Position numbers and translations under genes: made by a program. The notes under the pieces were generated by a model, which was not told the origin of the DNA, searched no databases, and saw only the letters and a list, made by a program, of their open reading frames with translations. This document shows positions 46,836-55,001 of a stretch of DNA of 64,000 nucleotides, piece after piece. The stretch covers positions 2,435,501 to 2,499,500 of the forward strand of contig NZ_CP048000.1 in the NCBI RefSeq assembly GCF_009931695.1, given 5' to 3'. Source of the stretch: Anaerocolumna sedimenticola (GTDB lineage: Bacteria; Bacillota; Clostridia; Lachnospirales; Lachnospiraceae). The first letter of the stretch is position 1; every line of letters begins with the position of its first letter.

Positions 46836-47417
46836 ATGAAAACTAAGAATATTATGATTGTTGGTGTCGGTGGTCAGGGAACTCTGCTTACAAGCCGTAT
46901 ATTAGGCGGTATTACCATGCAGGCAGGTTATGACGTAAAATTATCCGAGGTACACGGTATGGCTCAAAGAGGCGGAAGTGTTGTTACTTTCGTGCGTTTC
47001 GGGGATAAAGTTGCAGAACCGATTGTAGAAGCCGGTCAGGCAGATGTGTTAATCGCTTTTGAAAGGCTGGAAGCTTTAAGATATGCTCATTTTCTGAAAG
47101 AAGACGGTGTTTTAATCATAAATGATCAAAGAATCGATCCCATGCCTGTGGTTATCGGAGCTACAGAATATCCGGAAAATATTATAGAGAATCTTTCCAA
47201 GAAATTTAAGGTGATTCAGGTAGATGCCATTAATGAAGCCAAGAGATTGGGTAATACAAAAACGTTTAACATAATCATACTGGGTATAGCAGCTCAGCAC
47301 ATGAACTTTACGAAAGAAGAATGGCTGAAAGTAATTGAAAATACCGTACCGCCGAAAACAATAGATATTAACAAACAGGCTTTTGAAGCAGGATATAATC
47401 TTCAAACCCTTTCATAA
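46836..47417 (+). CDS. iorB: indolepyruvate ferredoxin oxidoreductase, beta subunit
   Basis: 193 residues, POR gamma-type domain: IMIVGVGGQGTLLTSRILG at the N-terminus and KLSEVHGMAQRGGSVVTFVRF. It starts 4 bp after iorA. With IorA it forms the oxygen-sensitive enzyme for aromatic 2-oxoacids derived from Trp, Phe and Tyr transamination. Confidence 0.96.
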   Translation: MKTKNIMIVGVGGQGTLLTSRILGGITMQAGYDVKLSEVHGMAQRGGSVVTFVRFGDKVAEPIVEAGQADVLIAFERLEALRYAHFLKEDGVLIINDQRIDPMPVVIGATEYPENIIENLSKKFKVIQVDAINEAKRLGNTKTFNIIILGIAAQHMNFTKEEWLKVIENTVPPKTIDINKQAFEAGYNLQTLS

Positions 47418-47429
47418 AAGGAGGAAATC

Positions 47430-47852
47430 ATGCTGAAACAACTCTCGGTTTTTGTAGAAAATGAAATTGGCAGTCTGGCGAAGATAACAACAGTATTAAG
47501 AGAGAATGGAATTAATTTAAGAGCCATATCTTCCTTTGATTCTCCTGAATTTGGTATTATGCGTATGATTGTGGATAAACCGGAATATACGAAGGAGATT
47601 TTAACCAGTAAAGGGTTTGTAGTTAAGATTACGGATGTATTAGCAGTAGAATTGGAAGATAAACCGGGGGATCTTGACAGGGTACTGAATATTATTTCAA
47701 TTGCCGGTTTAACTATCAACTACATATATTCCTTTGTAATCAGGGACGGCAAGTCTCCGCTTATGGTAATTCATTTGGATAATATGGAAAAAGGTTATTT
47801 AACCTTAAAGGCAAATGGGGTTAAAGTGATAGACCAGGAAGAAATAGTGTGA
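47430..47852 (+). CDS. double ACT domain protein (first of two)
   Basis: 140 residues with two ACT domains: KQLSVFVENEIGSLAKIT at the start and LAVELEDKPGDLDRVLNII in the second half. ACT domains bind amino acids. Its place directly after iorB suggests it senses an aromatic amino acid or modulates the pathway; mechanism unknown. AGGAGG precedes the ATG. Confidence 0.9.
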   Translation: MLKQLSVFVENEIGSLAKITTVLRENGINLRAISSFDSPEFGIMRMIVDKPEYTKEILTSKGFVVKITDVLAVELEDKPGDLDRVLNIISIAGLTINYIYSFVIRDGKSPLMVIHLDNMEKGYLTLKANGVKVIDQEEIV

Positions 47853-47883
47853 ATAGTCTCGCCAACAACATGCGAGCCATTAA

Positions 47884-47908
47884 AAGAATAGCAAAAGACG
47901 CTATTCTT
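47884..47908 (+). terminator. hairpin after the ior operon
   Basis: AAGAATAGC (47884-47892) pairs with GCTATTCTT (47900-47908), followed by CACGATTTTT. Possible terminator of the iorAB-ACT transcript. Confidence 0.5.
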
Positions 47909-47971
47909 CACGATTTTTGCCCAAAGGGCATGGGCGTTAGTGTGAATGAACCAAAAAGCATAATTATGTTA

Positions 47972-48004
47972 GGCAGTAATACATCTGCCAACAGATGCGT
48001 TATG
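47972..48004. repeat. structured leader repeat, partial copy D (3' hairpin only)
   Basis: This 33-bp stretch matches 48105-48137 of copy C at all but five positions; the changes fall in the loop or make a wobble/mismatch in the stem (ACATCTG/CAGATG kept). It looks like a duplicated 3' domain just before full copy C. Confidence 0.6.
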
Positions 48005-48023
48005 TATGAGAGTTAGGTAGCTA

Positions 48024-48151
48024 GGTTGAAGAAAATATAAGAAAAGAAAGGAATGCCATAAATAGATTCTTTCAACCTGTGAAACTTGTTGTTTCACATT
48101 TTATGGCAGTAACACATCTGTGAGCAGATGTGTTATGCAATGGGTTTAATT
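48024..48151 (+). promoter_or_regulatory. structured leader repeat, copy C (second paaK leader)
   Basis: Helix 1: GGTTGAA (48024-48030) with TTCAACC (48071-48077), extended past a bulge. Helix 2: TGCCATAAA (48054-48062) with TTTATGGCA (48100-48108), 9 bp, interleaved with helix 1. Inner hairpin GTGAAAC/GTTTCAC (48079-48097); 3' hairpin AACACATCTG/CAGATGTGTT (48111-48134). It ends at the paaK start with AATGGGTTTAATTATGA. Helix 2 is C-G in copy A and T-A here at the sixth pair. Confidence 0.65.
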
Positions 48152-49450
48152 ATGATATGGAATGAAACAAAAGAATGTATGGGCCGCGATGAAATGAGAA
48201 ATCTTCAAAGTGCCAGACTTGTTAAAATGGTAGACAGAGTTTATCATAATGTTGAATTTTATCGTAAAAAAATGCAGCAGTTAGGTTTGGAACCCGGTGA
48301 TATCAGGGGTATTGAAGATTTAAATAAACTTCCCTTTACTACAAAAAATGATTTAAGAGATAATTATCCGTTTGGTTTATTTGCAATTCCACAGTCTGAA
48401 ATTGTAAGAGTACATGCATCTTCCGGTACAACGGGTAAAGCTACTGTTGTAGGGTATTCCAGAAGGGATATTGAAATCTGGCAGGAATGTGTTGCAAGAG
48501 TATTAGCTATGGCGGGCGTCGGAAAGAGTGATAAGATACAGGTATCCTATGGATATGGTTTATTTACAGGCGGACTAGGGGTACATTATGGTGCGGAAAA
48601 TCTGGGAGCAACCGTAATACCCATGTCTTCCGGAAATACAAAAAAACAGATAACCATGATGGAAGACTTTGGATGTACGGTTATTGCCTGTACCCCGTCA
48701 TATTTACTCCATATAGCAGAAACGTTACAGGAAGCAGGCAAAATTGATAAAATTAAACTAAAAGCGGCTATTCTCGGCGCTGAACCCTGGACTGAGAACA
48801 TGCGTAAAGAGATTGAAACGAAACTGAATATTAAGGCTTATGATATCTATGGATTAAGTGAGATTATGGGACCGGGTGTTGCAGCTGACTGTGAATACCA
48901 TAATGGACTTCATGTCTATGAAGATCATTTTATACCGGAAGTTATTAACCCGGAGACATTGGAACCCGTTGCAGAAGGTGAAACAGGAGAGCTGGTATTT
49001 ACCACTGTTACCAAAGAGGCGCTGCCCTTATTCCGTTACCGTACCAAGGATTTAACCAGCATAACTTATGATAAATGTGAATGTGGGCGGACATTAGCCA
49101 GAATCTCCAGATTTAAAGGACGTTCCGATGATATGTTAATAATTCGAGGAGTTAATGTATTTCCATCCCAGGTGGAAGCAGCACTTTTGGAAATCGGAGA
49201 GACCAGCCCTCATTACCTGCTTATCGTTGACAGGATAAATAATTTGGATGTTTTGGAAGTATGGGTAGAGGTAGAAGAGAGATTCTTCTCAGATGAAATT
49301 AAAATTCTGGAAGACTTAACAAAAAAGATTGCACATGTACTCCAGGCCGCGCTTGGTCTGGCAGTTAAAGTTAAACTGGTGGAGCCGAAAACCATTGAGA
49401 GAAGTGAAGGAAAAGCCAAACGTGTAATCGACAAGCGTAAATTGATATAA
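48152..49450 (+). CDS. paaK: phenylacetate-CoA ligase (second of two)
   Basis: 432 residues from the ATG at 48152 (MIWNET, like MIWAKE of the first copy). An in-frame ATG 24 nt upstream lies in the leader hairpin and is rejected. All ligase motifs are kept: [58 protein letters not shown]. It diverges clearly from the first copy, so the pair probably differ in aryl-acid preference. RBS is weak (ATGGG). Confidence 0.95.
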   Translation: MIWNETKECMGRDEMRNLQSARLVKMVDRVYHNVEFYRKKMQQLGLEPGDIRGIEDLNKLPFTTKNDLRDNYPFGLFAIPQSEIVRVHASSGTTGKATVVGYSRRDIEIWQECVARVLAMAGVGKSDKIQVSYGYGLFTGGLGVHYGAENLGATVIPMSSGNTKKQITMMEDFGCTVIACTPSYLLHIAETLQEAGKIDKIKLKAAILGAEPWTENMRKEIETKLNIKAYDIYGLSEIMGPGVAADCEYHNGLHVYEDHFIPEVINPETLEPVAEGETGELVFTTVTKEALPLFRYRTKDLTSITYDKCECGRTLARISRFKGRSDDMLIIRGVNVFPSQVEAALLEIGETSPHYLLIVDRINNLDVLEVWVEVEERFFSDEIKILEDLTKKIAHVLQAALGLAVKVKLVEPKTIERSEGKAKRVIDKRKLI

Positions 49451-49539
49451 AATTATATAGTACAAATACCCGCATTTCCTTGAAACCAAATTGAACTTTT
49501 CACACTCAACCCTTAATAAAATTATAAAAGAGGTGTTAT

Positions 49540-49968
49540 ATGTTGATTAAACAGTTATCAGTATTCATTGAAAACAGAGAAGGCAGACTGGAGAAAGTAA
49601 CGGAAACTATTAATGAGAACAATATTAATATTATTTCAGCCAGTTTAGCGGATACGTCCGAGTATGGAATGTTTCGAATGATTGTATCAGAGCCGGAAAA
49701 AGCCAGAACAGTATTAAAAGAAGCAGGTTTCTCAGCAAGTTTGACGGAAGTCATAGCAGTTAAACTTCCCCACAAAGTCGGGATGCTTCACCAATTATTT
49801 AAGGTACTGGCGGAAGCCGGTATCAGCGTAGAATATATGTATGCATTATCCTCCAGTGAAATCGGTTCCATGGTACTAAAAGTATCCAATAGCAAGACGG
49901 CTCTGGAAGCATTACATAAGAATAACTTTGAAATGTTAACTACAGAAGAAGCTTATCATATAGATTAA
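49540..49968 (+). CDS. double ACT domain protein (second of two)
   Basis: 142 residues, two ACT domains (KQLSVFIENREGRLEKVTET and VIAVKLPHKVGMLHQLFKVL). Clearly paralogous to the protein encoded at 47430 and likewise placed after an arylacetate-pathway gene. GAGGTG precedes the ATG. Probable amino-acid sensor; target unknown. Confidence 0.9.
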   Translation: MLIKQLSVFIENREGRLEKVTETINENNINIISASLADTSEYGMFRMIVSEPEKARTVLKEAGFSASLTEVIAVKLPHKVGMLHQLFKVLAEAGISVEYMYALSSSEIGSMVLKVSNSKTALEALHKNNFEMLTTEEAYHID

Positions 49969-49990
49969 GTTAATAAAATATTTAAAAAGT

Positions 49991-50089
49991 AAGCTGCTGC
50001 TTATTCCGGTTTATCCATAAATAACATTTTGTAAATAGTTTACAAGTAATATTTATGTTTGAAATAACTTGAATGAGCAACAGCTTTTT
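49991..50089. terminator. large hairpin terminator after the ACT gene
   Basis: AAGCTGCTGCTTATTC (49991-50006) pairs with GAATGAGCAACAGCTT (50071-50086) apart from one mismatch and one wobble, followed by TTT. An inner TTGTAAA-TAG-TTTACAA hairpin lies between. Confidence 0.65.
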
Positions 50090-50121
50090 CATTTATATAT
50101 TTTATTATTGAATAATCGATA

Positions 50122-50544
50122 TCATTTATTATTTTTTTTGGTTTCATTTACTTTTAACTCCAACGTAGCTAATAACTCTTTTTTTTCAGCAGAACTTAAT
50201 TTACTATAAAGGTTAAATAGTTTTTTTTCATCACTGGTTAATTGAATTACACGTGATGGTGTGTTATTTGGTTTCAGGTTACCAGGCTTTATGGTATAAT
50301 CTACATTTTCATGAAGAGTTTCATGTATAATCGGCGTAGTTTGGTTATTGATTAAATCTCCGATATCTACTTGATATAACTTGGAAAGTTTTAAAAGTGT
50401 ATGATAATCGGGATTTCGTAAGCCTGCTTCATAATGGGCATAACCCTGTCGTGTCATATTCAGGTATTGGCCGACTTTACTTTGGGTTAAATGCATTCTG
50501 GTACGCAATTCGCGTAATTTGTCTTTCAATAATAATTCAGACAT
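50122..50544 (-). CDS. XRE family helix-turn-helix regulator
   Basis: 140 residues. N-terminal HTH (about 7-65): LRELRTRMHLTQSKVGQYLNMTRQGYAHYE. A linker of about 40 residues and a C-terminal helical segment (LTSDEKKLFNLYSKLSSAEKKELL) follow; this two-part layout is common in Lachnospiraceae chromosomal XRE regulators. AAGGGGG precedes the ATG. Target unknown; its upstream region contains AAGTACTT-like palindromes. Confidence 0.9.
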   Translation of the reverse strand: MSELLLKDKLRELRTRMHLTQSKVGQYLNMTRQGYAHYEAGLRNPDYHTLLKLSKLYQVDIGDLINNQTTPIIHETLHENVDYTIKPGNLKPNNTPSRVIQLTSDEKKLFNLYSKLSSAEKKELLATLELKVNETKKNNK

Positions 50545-51012
50545 GCCAAACCCCCTTGCGAATTTATATACTTTTCTTTTAATTGAAAGTTGATATTACA
50601 TTAAGTATTCAATTATAATATATTCTAGTGTTTATATGGCATTATCTCTTTCATCAGTAGTATTAAGTACTTATTAAATTATACCAATCTATCTATTATA
50701 TCAAGTTGATTACAAAATATCTGATAAAGCAACAAAATGTAGCTTTAGTACAATCGTATACTGTTTATCCTAGAGAAATTATGTTATAATAACTCATTTA
50801 ATTATTATAATCTATTTCAATAATATATAAAAAAACAAAAAAATTCAAACAAAAAATATTTGAAAAAGGTATAATTTCGCATGAAAATCTACAAAATAAT
50901 ATTTGACAGAACAAGTAATAAGTGATATGATTAATGTGTTGCAGTAGATGCAATTCGATTATAGCTGTCACTATTATGTAACAGTAATTTTAATTTATTT
51001 GGAGGAATTAAC
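50545..51012. other. intergenic region between XRE regulator and cold-shock gene
   Basis: 468 bp, very AT-rich. The cold-shock promoter lies at 50903-50931 and a leader of about 75 nt follows. ATTAAGTACTT-type words near 50674 could be operators of the XRE gene. No coding sequence was seen. Confidence 0.5.
50903..50931 (+). promoter_or_regulatory. promoter of cold-shock gene
   Basis: TTGACA (50903-50908), a 17-bp spacer and TATGAT (50926-50931). The roughly 75-nt leader has TGTTGCAGTAGATGCAA and GCTGTCAC...GTAACAG pairings, compatible with a thermosensing leader. Confidence 0.8.
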
Positions 51013-51213
51013 ATGAACAAAGGTACAGTAAAATGGTTTAACAATCAAAAAGGTTTTGGATTTATCTCTGATGAACAAGGCAATGATGTATTCGTACATT
51101 ATTCAGGTCTTAACATGGAAGGATTCAAGTCTTTAGAAGAAGGACAAGAAGTTGCTTTCGATGTTGTTCAAGGAGCAAAAGGTCCTCAAGCTACTAACGT
51201 AACTAAATTATAA
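51013..51213 (+). CDS. cold-shock protein (CspA/B family)
   Basis: 66 residues, one cold-shock domain with RNP1 KGFGFISDE and RNP2 VFVHYSGL. It binds single-stranded RNA/DNA as a chaperone. TTTGGAGG precedes the ATG. Long leader and strong promoter are typical of the family. Confidence 0.97.
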   Translation: MNKGTVKWFNNQKGFGFISDEQGNDVFVHYSGLNMEGFKSLEEGQEVAFDVVQGAKGPQATNVTKL

Positions 51214-51321
51214 TCAACATAGTTTTCAGTGTACCTTTTTCTATATATATAAATTTTAAGAATTATTATTTTTAACATTTTTATACAGAAATAAGCTATA
51301 TTGTTAGGAACGAAATTGATT

Positions 51322-51347
51322 AAAGGTTATCCCTTGGGATAACCTTT
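51322..51347. terminator. bidirectional terminator
   Basis: AAAGGTTATCCC (51322-51333) pairs with GGGATAACCTTT (51336-51347), 2-nt gap, T run on the right and A-rich on the left. Serves both the cold-shock gene and the leftward ECF gene. Confidence 0.85.
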
Positions 51348-51348
51348 T

Positions 51349-51891
51349 TTAATTTGTTATTATATTATTGCCTCTCCTTGTCAGCTGCTCTACAATCTTA
51401 TAAACCGGTTTAAACAGTACTAAAGCCACTGCAAAATTAACAATGCCATGTGCAATATCAAAAGGAATTCCGGCTATCCAATAAGCAAAAGCAGATTGAA
51501 AGCCATTTCTTATCGTACCTCCCGATAATCCCATAAAAAAATATGGGATAGAGCATAATGCACCAAATGAAAGTCCATAACCACCGGAGATAATTGCCCA
51601 CTGTAAGGAAGAACTTTTTTTTTGGAAAAATGCAACTAATAAGTACAGGATAAACCATACATAAAGATAATTTATCCACCATAACCCAATACCGTAGAGA
51701 AATCCCTCCAAAATAATAAATACGGTAATGATATAAAGGGCTTTTTTATGCAATGTCAATGTAAATACGATTATTAATAAGGAGACCAGTTCAATATTAG
51801 GAAGGAAAGCCAGGCTGTACTGTACGGTAACTAGTAAAGCACTGAACATACCTATTATAGCGATATCTTTTATTTTCATCTTTATACCCAT
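51349..51891 (-). CDS. ECF transporter S component, probably corrinoid
   Basis: 180 residues, six predicted membrane helices, starting KIKDIAIIGMFSALLVTVQY, an S-component N-terminal pattern. It lies downstream of a DUF4430 gene and a cobalamin riboswitch, so cobalamin or a precursor is the probable substrate (inference from context). No EcfA/EcfT genes are nearby; group II ECF S components share them. The start is uncertain: ATG at 51891 or the in-frame ATG four codons later. Confidence 0.8.
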   Translation of the reverse strand: MGIKMKIKDIAIIGMFSALLVTVQYSLAFLPNIELVSLLIIVFTLTLHKKALYIITVFIILEGFLYGIGLWWINYLYVWFILYLLVAFFQKKSSSLQWAIISGGYGLSFGALCSIPYFFMGLSGGTIRNGFQSAFAYWIAGIPFDIAHGIVNFAVALVLFKPVYKIVEQLTRRGNNIITN

Positions 51892-51936
51892 TCATATCGC
51901 AAGCCAGCTTACGATAATGCCCAAATAAGGAGTGTG

Positions 51937-52019
51937 AAAGGGGCTGTTGCAAAATTCAAAATATAAAGCATATTCTAGACACAAGTTTAGTAAATTGACT
52001 ATTTTGAAACAGCCCCTTT
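51937..52019. repeat. GGGGCTGTTGCAAAA hairpin element within the ECF operon
   Basis: AAAGGGGCTGTT (51937-51948) pairs with AACAGCCCCTTT (52008-52019); after one mismatch CAAAAT (51950-51955) pairs with ATTTTG (52001-52006). It sits between the DUF4430 gene and the ECF S-component gene. Confidence 0.65.
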
Positions 52020-52023
52020 TAGA

Positions 52024-52428
52024 CTACCAACCTACTGTTAAAGTAATTTCATAATGATCTCCGTCTTTTATTGGAGTTGCATCCACACTGGTATTAATGG
52101 TTCCGCCATTTAAGGTAAAACACCACCATTCCTGCTTTGATTCATCTGTAGTTTTACCATCCACTGTAGTTACATAAAGACCATATTCGGATTCTGTTCC
52201 TGAAATAAGTCCGTTTTTTTCCAAGGCACCTCTAAGATATTTCTCATCTGTATTTATATCATAGGATTTACTTGTACCGTCATCAAGTATAACTTCTGCA
52301 ACGATATGTTTTGTACCTTCTACCGATTTTAATTTAAAGTGGTTATAAATTAAAAACATAACGGCAGCGATTATTACCAAGCCCAGTAAACCTAATATTA
52401 CATTTCTTATATTCTTTTTATTCTCCAT
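52024..52428 (-). CDS. DUF4430 domain protein (transcobalamin-like), membrane-anchored
   Basis: 134 residues. The N-terminal membrane anchor (about 8-28, VILGLLGLVIIAAVMFLIY) holds an extracellular DUF4430 domain ending in EYGLYVTTVDGK, QEWWCFTLNGG and KDGDHYEITLTVGW. DUF4430 resembles the C-terminal domain of transcobalamin/intrinsic factor. With the cobalamin riboswitch upstream it is probably a surface corrinoid-binding partner of the ECF S component. GGGAG precedes the ATG. Confidence 0.88.
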   Translation of the reverse strand: MENKKNIRNVILGLLGLVIIAAVMFLIYNHFKLKSVEGTKHIVAEVILDDGTSKSYDINTDEKYLRGALEKNGLISGTESEYGLYVTTVDGKTTDESKQEWWCFTLNGGTINTSVDATPIKDGDHYEITLTVGW

Positions 52429-52592
52429 ATTTTCTCCCTTTCTTATTATTAATTGGATTTGAGGGTCAAAAGGTCTCTCGTATCGAATTTCATAGCTTCA
52501 GCTGCTTTATGGGCAGGATTCAGTTCCCAAATTGCATTAAATGCATAATAGTTTGTTTCGAAAGTATCTATTATTAATTAAAATAGATACAA

Positions 52593-52617
52593 TAAAAAAA
52601 GCTCCTATGCCAGGAGG
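52593..52617 (-). terminator. intrinsic terminator downstream of the cobalamin riboswitch
   Basis: On the minus strand CTCCT-GGCAT-AGGAG is followed by a run of T (the A run at 52594-52600 here). Probable expression platform of the riboswitch. Confidence 0.7.
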
Positions 52618-52769
52618 GTTAGGAACTGATAACAGATACAATACGATTGGAGAATATTAATGTTCGGGTAAAGGAGATAACAACAGAATTACAGAAATAA
52701 CAAAATAAAAAATCCATTTACAGGTAACAAAAATAAAATACCAATATATTATTGTACTTTTTCCCAAAT

Positions 52770-52990
52770 CCTCGTGGATAAATCAGTACGATTATCAAGC
52801 AGGTATTCTGACTCATGTATCAACATTTACTGTGGATCTTCCCAAGTAAAAATACTCAGTGATTTTTACAGTTATATACTGCCTCAGTAAACTCCTCATA
52901 TACAGCGGCGAGACCGTACAGGCTTTCAACCTGTTTCCCTATTATGTCACTTACCTGTCATTAATACGGATATGTCAGATAAGCAACCAC
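52770..52990 (-). promoter_or_regulatory. cobalamin (B12) riboswitch
   Basis: On the minus strand the conserved B12-box order is visible: TAATAGGGAA, AGGTTGAAAGCCTG and CGGTCTCGCCGCTGTA (about 52945 down to 52905), AATCACTGAGTA (about 52865), then GAGTCAGAATACCTGC (about 52814 down to 52799). It lies upstream of the DUF4430-ECF S operon with a terminator in between, so adenosylcobalamin probably shuts the operon off. Confidence 0.92.
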
Positions 52991-53151
52991 TTGAAATACA
53001 TTATATTCAAAATTTTCATATAAACCGTTATGAAAATTTTATATAATTATTCTAATTCTATAGATGCTTATTTGGATAGTTGAAGTATAACATTACCTAT
53101 TTTACTTGTCAATCCTGATTAAAAAATACTTGATTTTTATACAAAATTATC

Positions 53152-53180
53152 TTGCACTTTTTTTCAAAGTGGATTATTCT
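53152..53180 (+). promoter_or_regulatory. promoter of galM with internal palindrome
   Basis: TTGCAC (53152-53157), a 17-bp spacer and TATTCT (53175-53180). CACTTT (53155-53160) and AAAGTG (53166-53171) form an inverted repeat within the spacer, a candidate operator. Confidence 0.65.
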
Positions 53181-53221
53181 AGTAATTAAATAAATGTTTG
53201 TTCGCAGAAGGAGAAATTACC

Positions 53222-54277
53222 ATGAGTATACAGAAACAGTCATTTGGAAAAACCAAAGAGGGAGTAGAAGCTTCTCTTTTTATTTTAAAAAATAAAAATG
53301 GCATGACGGTCAGCTTTACCAATTTTGGTGCTAATATCGTAAATATCAACGTTCCCGATAAAAACGGTAATTTTGATGATGTAGTTTTAGGATATGATGA
53401 TGTAACCGGTTATGAAATGAATAAACCAGGATTTGGTTCTTTTATCGGACGTCATGCTAACCGTATTGGCGGAGCCGCTTTTGAATTAAATGGTAAAAAG
53501 TATGAACTGGAGAAAAATGACGGACCGAATAACTTACACGGTGGTTCCAAAGGATATAATAAATTTATTTATGAGGTTGAGACTTTTGAAGAGGAAGATT
53601 CAGATTCCATTGAATTCTCAAGACTAAGTCCTCATATGGAACAAGGTTTTCCTGGAAACCTGGATATCAGTGTAACATATACCTTAACGGATGATAATGA
53701 ATTAGTGATTGAATATCTTGCAGTTTCCGATAAGGATACCATAGTAAATTTGACCAACCATTCCTATTTTAATTTAGCAGGACATAAATCCGGTTCCGTA
53801 TTGGATCAGCTGGTTATGCTGGATGCGGACAAATTTACCCCTACGGATGATGTACTTATCCCTACCGGTGAATTAAGTGATGTTACAGGAACACCTATGG
53901 ATTTTAGAAAGTTAAAACCTATCGGACAAGATATCGATGCAAATTATGGCCCTTTAAAGCAAGCCGGAGGATATGATCATAATTTTGTTCTGAATATCAG
54001 CGGAAGTGAAGTGGAAAAAGTCGGCGAATTAGTCGATGAGAAGAGTAAAAGGAAGATGGAAGTATTTACGAATATGCCGGGAATCCAATTCTACACTGCG
54101 AATTTCCTGAGTGCGGAAACCGGTAAAGGTGGTTTTGTATATGAAAAACGTGCCGGAGCATGCTTTGAAACTCAGTATTTCCCTGATTCCTGCAATAAAC
54201 CGGAATTCCCATCCTGTGCATTAAAAGCAGGTAACGAATATGATTTTGTTACAGTTTTCAAATTTTCAACCATATAA
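53222..54277 (+). CDS. galM: galactose mutarotase (aldose 1-epimerase)
   Basis: 351 residues from the ATG at 53222, with AAGGAG upstream; an in-frame ATG at 53198 precedes that RBS. Motifs are GRHANRIGGAAFELNGK, NNLHGG, LTNHSYFNLAGH (catalytic His region), YDHNFVL and the C-terminal ACFETQYFPDS with the catalytic Glu. It interconverts alpha and beta aldoses. Monocistronic. Confidence 0.96.
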   Translation: MSIQKQSFGKTKEGVEASLFILKNKNGMTVSFTNFGANIVNINVPDKNGNFDDVVLGYDDVTGYEMNKPGFGSFIGRHANRIGGAAFELNGKKYELEKNDGPNNLHGGSKGYNKFIYEVETFEEEDSDSIEFSRLSPHMEQGFPGNLDISVTYTLTDDNELVIEYLAVSDKDTIVNLTNHSYFNLAGHKSGSVLDQLVMLDADKFTPTDDVLIPTGELSDVTGTPMDFRKLKPIGQDIDANYGPLKQAGGYDHNFVLNISGSEVEKVGELVDEKSKRKMEVFTNMPGIQFYTANFLSAETGKGGFVYEKRAGACFETQYFPDSCNKPEFPSCALKAGNEYDFVTVFKFSTI

Positions 54278-54310
54278 ATAAGTAGATTTATTATAATTTA
54301 TCAGAAACTA

Positions 54311-54353
54311 AAAGTGCTTATCGTCCATTTTACCTGGAGATAAGCACTTTTTT
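54311..54353. terminator. bidirectional terminator between galM and upp
   Basis: AAAGTGCTTATC (54311-54322) pairs with GATAAGCACTTT (54339-54350), followed by TTT. Confidence 0.85.
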
Positions 54354-54371
54354 AATATTAATGGTATATAA

Positions 54372-55001
54372 TTATTTAGTACCGTAGATTCTGTCACCAG
54401 CATCACCAAGTCCGGGAAGGATATAACCATGCTCGTTTAATCTTTCATCCAAAGCACCAATATAAACATCAACATCCGGATGAAGTTCAGTTAATCGTTT
54501 TACACCCTCCGGTGCAGCAATCAGACACAAGAAATGTATTTTGCTGATTCCTTTATTTTTTAATAATGTAATCGCGGCACTTGCTGAACCACCGGTTGCC
54601 AGCATAGGATCCACAACGAAAATCTCTCTTTCATCAGCATCTACTGGAAGCTTACAGAAATATTCTACTGGTTCAAGGGTTTCTTCATTACGATATAAAC
54701 CAATATGACCAACCTTAGCATTAGGAATCAGGTTCAATATACCATCGGCCATATGAAGGCCTGCTCTTAAAATCGGTACAATACAGAGTTTCTTTCCTGC
54801 TATCTCATGTGCTATGGTTTTAACGAGAGGTGTTTCTATCTCGATATCAGCAAGAGGAAGTTCTCTCGTTGCCTCATAGCAAATCAACATGGCAACCTCG
54901 GAAACCAAATCGCGAAACTCTTTTGTTGAAGTAGTTTTGCGCCTCATAATGCCGATTTTGTGCTGAATTAATGGGTGATCCATAATAATAACTTTAGACA
55001 T
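54372..55001 (-). CDS. upp: uracil phosphoribosyltransferase
   Basis: 209 residues, the family length. PRPP-binding motif is [12 protein letters not shown] (about 129-140); [13 protein letters not shown] at the C-terminus is the uracil-binding end; [13 protein letters not shown] is also present. It salvages uracil to UMP. GGAGG lies 7 nt before the ATG. Confidence 0.97.
   Translation of the reverse strand: MSKVIIMDHPLIQHKIGIMRRKTTSTKEFRDLVSEVAMLICYEATRELPLADIEIETPLVKTIAHEIAGKKLCIVPILRAGLHMADGILNLIPNAKVGHIGLYRNEETLEPVEYFCKLPVDADEREIFVVDPMLATGGSASAAITLLKNKGISKIHFLCLIAAPEGVKRLTELHPDVDVYIGALDERLNEHGYILPGLGDAGDRIYGTK

Larger units (their letters stand above)
52429..53221. other. intergenic region with cobalamin riboswitch, terminator and galM promoter
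   Basis: 793 bp between divergent DUF4430 and galM genes. It contains the riboswitch (52770-52990, minus) and its terminator (52593-52617). Two more hairpins are GTATCTATT/AATAGATAC (52564-52590) and a 12-bp perfect AAAATTTTCATA repeat (53009-53040). The galM promoter is at 53152-53180. No coding sequence was seen. Confidence 0.7.
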
